This document shows positions 54,834-63,675 of a DNA stretch of 64,000 nucleotides, piece by piece. Source of the stretch: Ailurus styani (Eukaryota > Chordata > Mammalia > Carnivora > Ailuridae). The stretch spans positions 2,186,243 to 2,250,242 of the forward strand of contig LNAC01000163.1 of NCBI GenBank assembly GCA_002007465.1, in the 5' to 3' direction. The first letter of the stretch is position 1. Each line of letters starts with the position of its first letter. The position numbers were made by a program, and so were the translations under genes. A model generated the notes under the pieces. The model was not told the DNA's origin. It saw only the letters and a program-made list of their open reading frames with translations, and ran no database searches.

Positions 54834-54846
54834 CACCAGGGGCAGC
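54834..54846 (+). promoter_or_regulatory. CTCF-like motif
   Basis: CACCAGGGGCAGC, close to the CTCF core. Confidence 0.35.
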
Positions 54847-55045
54847 CCTTCAAAGGCAGGTAATTCTTTGGAGGCACTCACTATGAAACCACCTAAGGGG
54901 GGTGGGAGGGATCCATGAGTAGTTTCTGATAGCTGGGCACGGCTGGCCAGAGTGCATTACAGAAGCTGCGCACTGGAAAACCCACACGTGCACAATGCAG
55001 GAGACTGTGCGGAGCAGGACATCCCAACTAGGAAAGAAAAGCCCT

Positions 55046-55475
55046 GGGGCGCCTGGGTAGCTCAGTTGGCCTTCCACTCAGGTCACGACCTTCAGGTCCT
55101 GGGATGGAGCCCCACAGCAGGCTCCCAGCTCAGCAGGAAGTCGGCTTTGTCCTCTCCCTCTGCCTCTCCCCCTGCCTGTGCTCTCTCTGTCTCTCTCTCC
55201 AGTGAATGAATAAAATCTTAAAGAAAGAGCGAAAGAGGGCGCCTGGGTGGCTCAGTGGGTTAAAGCCTCTGCTTTCGGCCCAGGTCATGATCTCAGGGTC
55301 CTGGGATCGAGGCCCGCATCGGGCTCTCTGCTTGGCAGGGAGCCTGCTTCCCCCTCTCTCTCTCTCTCTGCCTGCCTCTCTGCCTCCTTGTGATCTCTCT
55401 CCCGCTGTGAAATAAATAAATAAAAATCTTAAAAAAAAAAAAAAAGAAAAAGCGAAAGAAAAGAAAAAAGAAATG
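55046..55475 (+). mobile_element. CAN-SINE, older caniform form, tail holds a second SINE
   Basis: Head GGGGCGCCTGGGTAGCTCAGTTGGCC with a short deletion after it. Parts 55046-55235 and 55446-55475. Its target duplication, about ggaaagaaaagccct at 55031-55045, recurs in diverged form at about 55477-55491. Confidence 0.88.
55236..55445 (+). mobile_element. CAN-SINE, GGGTTAAAGCC form, in the A-tail of another SINE
   Basis: Complete. Flanked by aagaaagagcgaaag (left) and aagaaaaagcgaaag (right), which derive from the older SINE's tail. Confidence 0.93.
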
Positions 55476-55510
55476 AAAAGAAAAAAGCCCTTCCTCCTCC
55501 AGTGTCTCTC

Positions 55511-55524
55511 CAGTGCCCTCTACT
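55511..55524 (-). promoter_or_regulatory. CTCF-like motif
   Basis: Plus strand AGTGCCCTCTACTGAC; minus-strand core GTAGAGGGCAC. Confidence 0.3.
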
Positions 55525-55879
55525 GACAAAGTTTAGCATCGTGCCCGCTGGCAAAGGAAAAATATTTAAAGGACCCAACAGAGCAGGCAGTTTGAAGCCG
55601 GCATCCACCTTGTTAGTTCTGATGAAAGAACGTTAGAGGTTATACCCTCCCCAGGCTTGACCGAAAGGACACAGACCCAGGCCCAAGAGATAGTAATGCT
55701 TGTTTATCATTCAAAGGAATATGAAGAAATGCTACCGTGCTAGCGTACGCACATAGTAATATGAGCACGTACAGGCAGCTAATAGGCACTATCCTCAACA
55801 CATGTGCTCATGTACACATGTACCTAATAAAATCTCCAACATAAGAAATAAAGATATTTTTTAGATTCCAAGTCTCTTG

Positions 55880-56168
55880 AGATAAAACAGGCCTGATGAA
55901 GGGCCACCAGAGGCTAAGTAACTTCTGTTAACATGACTATACGGACTTCCTATCAACAACACCCACCTTCTCAGGAGACCCCTACCTCAAATTTTGCCCT
56001 TAAAAACCCTCATCTGTAAGCCATCAGGGAGTTTGGAGCTTCGCACATTAGTCCCCTATTCTCCATATTAATATATAGCCTATCTTTCTTCACTGCAAAA
56101 GCTTGATGTCAGTCTTTTATTGGCTCACTGTGCATGGAGCTGACAAACTCTCATTTGGTTCAGTTACA
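55880..56168 (+). mobile_element. LTR-like sequence
   Basis: 'gaagggccaccagaggctaa', 'aacatgactatacggacttc', 'gcccttaaaaaccctcatct', 'ggagtttggagcttcgcaca', 'gatgtcagtcttttattggc' and the end 'tttggttcagttaca' have LTR layout (TATA-like TTAAAAACC, terminal CA). The left border is unclear and may lie as far left as about 55625; no target duplication found. No viral genes adjoin. Confidence 0.45.
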
Positions 56169-56330
56169 AATGCACAATGAATGTGAAGCTGAGATTGGCC
56201 TCTATGTGGAGAGCCTTCTAAGAGGAGCAAATAGGCCAGTTTAGGAGGTACTAAGCAGCAGAGAGGAAGAGGAGAGAGAACGGAGAATGTGACAATAACC
56301 TATAAGGTGCTGGACAGAACACACTAGTAT

Positions 56331-56522
56331 GGGAATGCTTGGGTGGCTCAGCTGGTTAAGCGTCTGCCTTCGACTCAGGTCATGATGGCCAGGGTCCTGA
56401 GACTGAGTCCCACATCAGGCTCCTTGCTCAGGAGGGAGCCTGCTTCTCCCTCTGCCTGCCGCTCCCCCTTGCTTGTGCTCTCTCACTCTCTCTGACAAAT
56501 AAAATCTTTTAAAAAAAAAAAG
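56331..56522 (+). mobile_element. CAN-SINE, older caniform form
   Basis: Head mutated (GGGAATGCTTGGGTGGCTCAG), then GCTGGTTAAGCGTCTGCC. Possible diverged duplication actagtatg / actaatatg. Confidence 0.9.
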
Positions 56523-57471
56523 GAATATACTAATATGTTCCACCATGTACTACAGAAAAGACACCAAACCGCATGGTTTTATGTCACTGTGCTCACTGGA
56601 CTTGCAGAAGTGCTGCCTTGAAAGACATGGCTAAGAGAGCAAGAAGGGTCAGCTGTCATAGGTCCTAAGACAAGAGACTGACAGCATTAGCTGCACTGAA
56701 GCAAATCTTTGCAGATAAAAGGCACAGGAGTGGTATTGCTCCCAAGAGACTGACTTGCCAGGCTTACCAAACACCTCAGGTACAATAAAAGCTACACCTA
56801 ATCCATGCAAACACTACCACAGCCAGGCTTGCCAAAGCAGGCCCTTGGGTCTAAAAAGTTACTAGAGAAAAATGAGCATGATTTGTAACAAACCATCATT
56901 CCTATTTTTAAAAAGCTTTTAAATGAATCATCTTTTTAATTATTACTATTATTATTTTAACAGACAGCAAGCCTGGCCTTCTGGGGCTTCATCCAGGCTT
57001 TCAATTCACCTGCTGTTTCAAGATCATGGGGGACAGGGGGGATAAAATGCCACAGTTTATCTGTAAGGAGTCGCCTCTCATTTCTCCGAAGCATTAATAT
57101 CACCAGCTGGTAGAACTTGAATACTGCATGAGAAGTCAGGGTTGAAGTAAAGTTATCAATAGCTAAAACTTACTAAACACAAAAGCAAACAGGAGTTATA
57201 ATGGCTCTTTCTGGGGAGTGGAACTGAGGTTGAGGAGAGGAGTGGGGCAGTCATTTTGTACTAAACCCTTCTATGTGGTTTGATTTTTTTTTTCATCAGG
57301 ACTGAAATAAAACTGGACAGAAGCTTTCAGATGAGTAAAGTCATTTTATAACCCTGGACTGGAATTTTAATCACTTTAATCAAGATTACTCTTGGGTCTG
57401 AAAGTGACTCAAGGACTTTACTATCTGAGAGTGGCTAAAGAAGTTATAGAACATGCCTGAGATGGTCTGTG
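56523..57471. other. Unique-looking sequence, no gene seen
   Basis: No repeat or exon recognised. Confidence 0.4.
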
Positions 57472-57485
57472 GGAAAAAAAAAACA

Positions 57486-57697
57486 GGGCGCCTGGGTGGC
57501 TCAGTGGGTTAAAGCCTCTGCTTTCGGCTCAGGTCATGATCTCAGCGTCCTGGGATCGAGGCCCGCATCGGGCTCTCTGCTCAGCAGGGAGCCTGCTTCC
57601 TCCTCTCCCTGTCTCTCTGCCTGCCTCTCTGCCTACTTGTAATCTCTCTCTCTGTGTCAAATAAATTAAATAAAATCTTTAAAAAAAAAAAAAAAAA
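57486..57697 (+). mobile_element. CAN-SINE, GGGTTAAAGCC form
   Basis: Complete; inserted in an A-run ('aaaaaaaaaacag' left, 'aaaaaaacacag' right). Confidence 0.93.
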
Positions 57698-57700
57698 CAC

Positions 57701-57717
57701 AGTGTCCCTCTGCTGGC
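57701..57717 (-). promoter_or_regulatory. CTCF-like motif beside a SINE
   Basis: Plus strand AGTGTCCCTCTGCTGGC, a good reverse match to the CTCF core, directly after a SINE tail. Confidence 0.35.
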
Positions 57718-57798
57718 ACTTCTTTGATCTCAGCTTTCTCAATGTTAAGGGCACCCACAGGAAGTGCACTGAAAAAGAGCTAGTTTAGAATTGAGCTC

Positions 57799-57950
57799 AG
57801 CTAGTAATGAGGGCACTTGTGATGAGCACTGGGTTTTGTATGGAAGTGATGAATCACTAAATTCTACACCTGAAACTAACAACTAACTGGAATTTAAACT
57901 GTTACCTAACTGGAATTTAAATAAAAGCTTGGGAGGGAAAAAAAAAAAAA
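57799..57950 (+). mobile_element. Young carnivore L1, short 3' end
   Basis: 'gagggcacttgtgatgagca', 'ctgggttttgtatggaagtg', 'atgaatcactaaattctaca', 'cctgaaactaac', then AACTGGAATTTAAA twice and a poly-A tail. Target duplication agaattgagctc at 57787-57798 and 57951-57962. Confidence 0.85.
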
Positions 57951-57962
57951 AGAATTGAGCTC

Positions 57963-58754
57963 TGCTTGTTCAGTGGAACTGGGATTGGGTCTGAATCTAG
58001 GGATAGCCTTGGTTTCTGACATAGAGGTGACCAACCTCTTTTATTCCATGGTTTTCCTTGCTCCCTGCTGATTGATTCTGATAATGCTGTAGCATCAAAC
58101 CAAAACTCCTGTTTTGGTGGCATGAATCAATATATCAAAATATTCGGAGGCATGAATCAGTAGTGAAACAGACTATCCTGGTGTTGAGTTTGCAAAAGAC
58201 TTGGCTAAAAACCTTGAAACCATCATCCTGCCCATAAAGAAGATATAAAAGGGTAAGAGTACAGACTGGAAGAGGATGGAGGATTTCTTCAGAGCCCTGC
58301 TGATCTTCCAACCAGAGGTGGTGGGTCTGAGAGGCTTGCTTTTAACTTGAACCTTAGCAGAGGTGACCTCCACAGGATCCCCCGAGAGTCTGCAGTTGCT
58401 GAGTCGCAGTGGTTGCTGTCTTGACTCCCATCTGGGAAATATGGAAAACAATGGTGACTTCCAGGTGTGAGATCCCCTACCCCTGAAAAAAGGCCCTTTA
58501 GAAGAGTTCTTACCCAAGTGACCACCACGCCGAGTCCCTACCACAGCCTACCTGGCGCAGACACAACTCATTCATCATTGTCCTCCTTATAACTACAACT
58601 GGTTCCTAAATCCAATGCCACCTATGGGACAGTAACTGCACTTGCCCACCCACAAACTCTGAATTAACAGCATGGCTGCCAGCCATAAGTAACACAATGT
58701 TGGTACTTAGACTGTTAACTGACCAACATACTCTAAATTTCTGGCTTGCACTGG
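57963..58754. other. Unclassified stretch, no gene supported
   Basis: A 123-codon minus frame (58173-58544) is rich in Arg, Lys and Ser and has a 79-codon companion in another frame; no domain is recognised. I cannot say whether this is unique DNA or an old element. Confidence 0.35.
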
Positions 58755-58885
58755 TGTTACCGCAGAATATTCCATCCTAAGGACATAACTATATTTTAAT
58801 TAACGAACACCCTATTGGTAGACGGTTAGATCGCTACCCATTTTTTATTAACACAATTCCTACAAATCAAACTGTGGGATCACGC
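58755..58885 (-). mobile_element. Ancient L1 3' end, antisense
   Basis: 'cagaatattccatcctaagg', 'aattaacgaacaccctattg', 'gtagacggttagatcgctac', 'ccattttttattaacacaat', 'tcctacaaatcaaactgtgg' follow the antisense L1M 3' terminus. Confidence 0.6.
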
Positions 58886-59310
58886 GTAGCTCCAGCCAGG
58901 AGCAGAACCGGGACCCTGACGCTCGGGAGACGAACGCCGTGCCGCATCTCGGCGCCTGCGCACGGAAGCGCCCCGTCCCCGCCCCACGCCCCGCGCTCCG
59001 TCGCGCCGGCAGTACGCATGCGTCACCCCGCCCGTATTCCGCGTCCATCTTCCCCACTCCTGTCGCCCCCTGGGAGAAATGCTATCTTCCCTCCTACTAC
59101 TTCCTTGTGGGACCTGTTTCAAGATGGTAGGGCTGGCTTCTGGAACAAGCCGGGTTCTGGAGAGCACGCCCCTCCACGGCTCGCCTGCCCGGAGGCGTGC
59201 GCTTACCCGCCCACCTGGGGGCCCGGGCAGGGCTCCAGGGAGGCAGGGAGCCTATCAGAACCGAGGTCCCGCCCCCTTCGCAGCGCCGGCTCCAGGCAGG
59301 TGGGGTGCTG
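58870..59310. promoter_or_regulatory. CpG-rich block, candidate promoter
   Basis: CpG density here far exceeds the rest of the window except the MER2 copy, and no repeat explains it. Motifs seen: NRF1-like GCGCCTGCGCAC (58952-58963) and ACGCATGCGT (59014-59023), ETS-like CGGAAG (58963-58968), YY1-like CAAGATGG (59120-59127) and CCATCTTCC in reverse (59045-59053), and an Sp1/GC box CCCGCCCC (59268-59275). No TATA box is evident. This set is typical of a broad housekeeping, often bidirectional, mammalian promoter. Splice-donor-like CAG|GT sites exist on both strands (plus 59299/59300, minus 59215/59214). The direction and the gene cannot be read from the window. Confidence 0.6.
59122..59299 (+). 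other. Possible first exon piece in the CpG-rich block
   Basis: An ATG in fair context (AAGATGG, A at -3, G at +4) opens a frame starting MVGLASGTSRVLES that stays open through a CAG|GTGGGG donor-like site at 59299/59300. The frame is Arg/Pro/Gly-rich, as any frame in GC-rich DNA tends to be, and matches nothing I know. The ATG itself coincides with a YY1-like motif. Confidence 0.18.
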
Positions 59311-59439
59311 AAGATAGGGTTAAGCAAAGTACTAAAAGCTCCTGATACTTAAAGAGCACAAGTAATTTGTAGCTACTGTTACCTCCCTCGATGTCTACTC
59401 ATTTTCCGTACGCGTTAATAACTTGGCTCCACTTCAAGA

Positions 59440-60235
59440 TTTTGTGTTCAATCCTCTTTCTCAAGAACTTCTAGTTGTCACTCCTGTAGCCTCCACTTTA
59501 TGTTTTCTAACTGGACATTATCTTTCGGCCCATCTCCCCTATTATTTACATATAAATATCCTTCTGTTGCCTCGGATCCTCACTGCTACCTCTGCTTCTC
59601 CTCCTTGTTCTTCCTATCTCATGAAAACTGTAGAAGATTACCCTATCCATTTCTTCTTCCCTCCTATCCCATTTACCTCGCTGGAATCTGGCTTCTTGTA
59701 CGCACGCCACTAAAACTGTCCCCAGCAAGTGCCATTAGATACAATGAACAAACATTTCCATGCTGCGCTCTCCACACCTAACACGTCTGCCTGAAATCGC
59801 TGTAAACCCTTCTGCACTCCCACTGGAATCCATAATGCTCACACTCCTCGTCTTCCTACCTGTGATCACTCTTTATCTGCCACAAGTTTGTCTTCCTTGT
59901 TCTGCCTCCCTCTTCTGGTTCCCAGGTCACACTGGTCCTGTTTCTTTCTTTGAGCTCGTTTATGTCACTGTTTTGCAGTGTCAATGACCCTAATTCCATA
60001 CCTCTAGCCCTAGATTTTTCTTCTGAGCTTCAGACTCTTGGCTATCCCACAGGAACCTCAGACTCAACACCTCTAAAACACCTTTTTCAGCAAACCTGCT
60101 TCAATTTCTGTGTATCATTTTCCTGTGCTCCTCGTCTCAGTGGATGGCATCATGTGCTGTCTCAAGCCAGAAATGGAGCAGCTACCTTAGACTCCTCCCC
60201 CTCCCTCATGCCAGTCCTGGGTCTGTTCTCTAGGA
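59440..60235 (+). mobile_element. L2 ORF2 region, decayed
   Basis: 'atctggcttcttgtacgcac', 'actaaaactgtccccagcaa', 'tgagcttcagactcttggct', 'atcccacaggaacctcagac', 'tcaacacctctaaaacacct', 'ctcagtggatggcatcatgt', 'cttagactcctccccctccc' follow L2 ORF2 in sense. The 75-96-codon frames here are its remains or chance. Confidence 0.65.
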
Positions 60236-60239
60236 AATA

Positions 60240-60590
60240 GATTCTTGAGTGTAGGTGGTTTGGGGGGAGGGGTCCTTGAAAGAATAGCACCTGTGAGGGC
60301 TGAGGGAGGAGGATGAGGTAGAGTGAGTTAAATAGTTAATGCAGTTAAACAGTGCCCTCACCCAATCCTATGGAGACCTGGAATGGCCTTTCAAAATTGT
60401 TCCCCATTGAGGCAAAGGGTAGAACACATACCCCCAATTAACCTATCACTGGATGTGGGCTGCTTTCAGGAAGGGGTGCGCCTTAGGTGGGGTGGCTCTC
60501 TATACTGAGGGCAATTCCTATAGAGGGCCTAAGCTGAGAAAGGCATCAGCCATCAAAATTCTCAGCATCTGGAGGAATGAGTGCCTTGTC
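60240..60590 (+). mobile_element. Unassigned LTR-like repeat
   Basis: 'gccctcacccaatcctatgg', 'agacctggaatggcctttca', 'attgaggcaaagggtagaac', 'gcgccttaggtggggtggct', 'gagggcaattcctatagagg' seem to me a known mammalian LTR-like repeat; the name is not recalled. Confidence 0.35.
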
Positions 60591-60724
60591 TAAAAGAGCA
60601 AAACCACACACACCACAGTACCCACTACATCTCCATACTTAGTCACCAACTGTTTTACCTATTTCTACATTTTAATTTCAAGCAAGATCTCTCCTTCTTT
60701 AGACTGCTCTCTTTACTATTCAAA

Positions 60725-61310
60725 AAAGATACTTGAGTCTAAATGCACTAGGCACTGTGGCAGGAACAAAGTAATGGATGACGCAGACATAGTTTCAGCT
60801 TTCAAGATGTTTACAGTGTGGTTGGGAAGTGAATAATCATCCAAATATATACTTTAAAACTATGATAAGTGTTCTGAAGAAAAATTAAAAGTGAAGAATT
60901 TCAGAATTGTGCAACATCACCCTAATAAAAATAAATAAATAAAAGTGCAGAATGCTGTGAGATCTTGTAAGAAAGGAGGCTTTCCCAGCACAGTGGGGTG
61001 GTGGCAGGGAAAGTTTCCCTGAAGAAGTGTCAAAGTGGGGATTTACTAGGTGTGCGCTTGGCTGTTGGACTGGAAAGAAGGAGGAGAGGTGTGAACAAGA
61101 TAAGGAAACTGACTTTGCAAAGTCTTTGCGACCGATGGGATAAGGAGCTGGAGGACCTGAAAGACCAGCACGTCTGCAATGCAGCAAATGAGAGGGAAAA
61201 GCAGTAAGCGATAAAAATGAAGAGGCAGGCAGGAACCAGGTCATGCAGAGCTAGATATTTGGGTCTTTTTTCCTACAACGAATGAAAGCCACTGAACAGT
61301 TTTAATCTCA
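60725..61310 (-). mobile_element. L2, antisense
   Basis: 'ctaggcactgtggcaggaac', 'gtttcagctttcaagatgtt', 'tacagtgtggttgggaagtg', 'gcaggaaccaggtcatgcag', 'gaatgaaagccactgaacag', 'ttttaatctcaatg': colinear antisense L2. The 119-codon minus frame (60885-61244) lies within it. Confidence 0.78.
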
Positions 61311-61499
61311 ATGTAGCATAAATGATGTACTTTAGTTAAGCAGAATATTCAACCACCCCAATCAATGTAGATAAAATGGATCATAGAGATATACAAAAGG
61401 GTTAAAAGCTAAATTCTGCTATATTCAACGAAGATATTACTACAATAGCCTGCTTCTCTACCTCTAATGGCTACTTATGGTTCCTCTGAATAACTCCTG

Positions 61500-61915
61500 T
61501 TATTGACTGATTACTAAATGCCAGTGTGTTAAGTGCTTTGCATAAATTACATGACTTAATAAAGCATCTTTAGGGCACCTGGGTGGCTCAGTGGGTTAAA
61601 GCCTCTGCTTTCGGCTCAGGTCATGATCTCAGGGTCCTCGAATCGAGGCCCGCATCGGGCTCTCTGCTCAGCAGGGAGCCTGCTTCCTCCTCTCCCTGTC
61701 TCTCTGCCTGCCTCTCGGCCTACTTGTAATCTCTCTCTCTGTGTCAAATAAATAAAATCTTTAAAAATAAATAAATAAATAAAGCATCTTTATGTAGTAG
61801 ATACTATGTAGACTTTGAGATAGAGAGCGCAACTTGTACAAGTTCTCAAAGCCAGTGAATGGTTGAATAAAACATGAAGGCAGATGTCTATAAAGCTAAA
61901 GCTATTGACTAATAC
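61500..61915 (-). mobile_element. MIR, antisense, split by a SINE
   Basis: Left: 'ttgactgattactaaatgcc', 'gttaagtgctttgcataaat'. Right: 'tatgtagtagatactatgta', 'cttgtacaagttctcaaagc', 'cagtgaatggttgaat', 'aagctaaagctattgactaa'. Together one antisense MIR. Confidence 0.8.
61573..61777 (+). mobile_element. CAN-SINE, GGGTTAAAGCC form
   Basis: Complete; target duplication aataaagcatcttta ends at 61572 and recurs ending at 61792. Confidence 0.95.
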
Positions 61916-62164
61916 ACTGAAATACCCTACCTAAGTTTTAGAAACACCAAACTTCAGTTGACTTGAGTATTTCCACACTGCCTTGAACTTCCTCCCATCA
62001 TGCCCAACTCATGAGATCAGACCTGTTTTGTACATCAGTGTCCACCAAACCCCATGCAACAATCCACAGGCTACCCTTTGAAGGCCACCCCTAGAACCAG
62101 AGCACTTTCTCCTGGTTGATTCCACTGGTCCTGACTTCTTCCCTCCTCACCAGCCTATGATTTT
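61916..62164. other. Short unplaced stretch
   Basis: No gene or repeat recognised. Confidence 0.35.
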
Positions 62165-62180
62165 GATGCTCCAATCTTCT

Positions 62181-62388
62181 TTCTTTTTTTTTAAAGATTT
62201 TATTTATTTATTTGACACAGAGAGAGGGATTACAAGTAGGCAGAGAGGCAGGCAGAGAGAGAAGAGAGAGGAGGAAGCAGGCTCCCTGCCGAGCAGAGAG
62301 CCCGATGTGGGCCTCGATCCCAGGACCCTGGGATCATGACCTAAGCCGAAGGCAGAGGCTTTAACCCACTGAGCCACCCAGGCGCCCA
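62181..62388 (-). mobile_element. CAN-SINE, GGGTTAAAGCC form, antisense
   Basis: Complete; perfect 16-bp target duplication gatgctccaatcttct at 62165-62180 and 62389-62404. Body and head closely resemble the SINE at 21061-21268 (shared GAGAGAGGAGGAAGCAGGC). Confidence 0.97.
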
Positions 62389-62404
62389 GATGCTCCAATC
62401 TTCT

Positions 62405-62794
62405 GGCAGCTAAACCCAACACCTTAAAAAAATATATTTGCTAGAAAAATACAAACTTACCTGAATATGAGCCAAAGAAAAACAAGAAGGCAAATCTGTA
62501 GTCTTGTCCTAATAATAACTGTTTTATTTTCCTGTTTTTGATTTCTATGTTAAAGCTCACCCTCTATTCCTAATCAAGAGTTATTATGGTCCAACCTGTA
62601 GGTTTATAAAGTTATGAAAGTATCCACTAGATGTCAGACTTGAGCTACAATGGGGTTTACTGTGCTGGGCCAAGGAGTAAACTGCGAAGGAGGGAGCATT
62701 AACTGGAAAACGTTTGGAGTTTAGGTGATTCCTTTTGCAGTGTAATGGTAGTTAGCTCTTTGTATCAACACCGTAGTTTGATTTTTCAACAAGT
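62405..62794. other. Unique-looking sequence with a CTCF-like site
   Basis: 62624-62637 reads CCACTAGATGTCAG, one base off CCACTAGATGGCAG. Otherwise nothing recognised. Confidence 0.35.
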
Positions 62795-63245
62795 ATAATT
62801 AGATCAATACATTAGATCGTGTCATTTCTCTGCTCAACAAGGTCCAAGGTGTCCCCTTCTCAGAGTAAAAACCAAACTCTTTACCACAGCCTATAACACC
62901 CCACTCTTCCATTCCTGTCCTCACCCACTTCAGCTACACTGTTCCCTGAACCAACCTAATCAGGACACTGTAGCCACCTTCTCAAGAGAGGCCCTCCCAG
63001 ACACCCTTTGTAAAATGACACCCAACCTGCACCACAAAACCTGCAATGCCCTCCCCGCCCCACTCTTATTTTTCTTCGTAATACTTATCACCTAAATATA
63101 CATTTACTTACTGTCAGTGTCTCTCTGGAATGTTAGCTCTCTGAAAGCAGCAACTTTTGTCTTACTCACTGCTTTATTCCGAGAGCCTAGAATAGTACCA
63201 GACTTACAGGAGGTGCTCAGTTAAATACCATATAAATGAATTATC
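62795..63245 (+). mobile_element. L2 3' end, well preserved
   Basis: 'ttagatcgtgtcatttctct', 'gctcaacaaggtccaaggtg', 'caaactctttaccacagcct', 'aagagaggccctcccagaca', 'ttatttttcttcgtaatact', 'ggaatgttagctctctgaaa', 'gtcttactcactgctttatt', 'ccgagagcctagaatagtac', 'cagttaaata' follow L2 to near its end. Confidence 0.82.
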
Positions 63246-63289
63246 TTGATTCAAAGATACTCAGAAAAGATCTCATACTTCTAAGAGTC

Positions 63290-63380
63290 ATTTGTTTTCA
63301 TTCAGTAAATACTTATTAAATAACTAGTAAGTATAAAGGCATTGAATTACAGGAAGTATAAGAGACATTATCTTATTACT
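63290..63380 (-). mobile_element. L2 3' end, antisense
   Basis: 'ttcattcagtaaatacttat', 'taaataactagtaagtataa', 'aggcattgaattacaggaag' match the reverse of the L2 terminus. Confidence 0.5.
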
Positions 63381-63449
63381 GTGAAGCAAAGTCTTGCTCT
63401 TGTAACATCTCAGAGAGAATGCATGCATAATATTTAAAAGGTTTTACAA

Positions 63450-63661
63450 GGGCGCCTGGGTGGCTCAGTGGGTTAAAGCCTCTGCTTTCGGCTCAGGTCA
63501 TGATCTCAGGGTCCTGGGATCCAGGCCTGCAACGGGCTCTCTGCTCGACAGGGAGCCAGCTTCCCCCTCTCTCTCTGCCTGCCTCTCTGCCTCCTTGTGA
63601 TCTCTCTCCCGCTGTGAAGTAGATACATAAAATCTTTAAAAAAATAAAAAATGAATAAAAT
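63450..63661 (+). mobile_element. CAN-SINE, GGGTTAAAGCC form
   Basis: Complete; target duplication aaaaggttttacaa at 63436-63449 and 63662-63675. Confidence 0.96.
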
Positions 63662-63675
63662 AAAAGGTTTTACAA

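Larger units (their letters stand above)
54556..55605 (+). mobile_element. Ancient dispersed repeat, split by two SINEs
   Basis: 'tgtatcagtcagggtccagt', 'aatttgaacagggaaaattt', 'gcagacataaagagcagcca', 'gagactgtgcggagcaggac', then after the SINEs 'gcccttcctcctccagtgtc', 'cgctggcaaaggaaaaatat', 'ttaaaggacccaacagagca'. I recognise it as a common mammalian interspersed repeat but cannot name it. Confidence 0.5.

Noticed and set aside
58173..58544. 123-codon minus-strand frame, Arg/Lys/Ser-rich
   Set aside because: A second long frame overlaps it, there is no domain or start context, and composition alone can explain it.
58874..59311. 145-codon frame through the CpG-rich block
   Set aside because: GC-rich DNA lacks stop codons on both strands; equally long frames run antisense. 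The block is better read as promoter sequence.
60885..61244. 119-codon minus-strand frame
   Set aside because: It lies wholly in an antisense L2 copy and ends in low-complexity Phe/Ile/Leu text.
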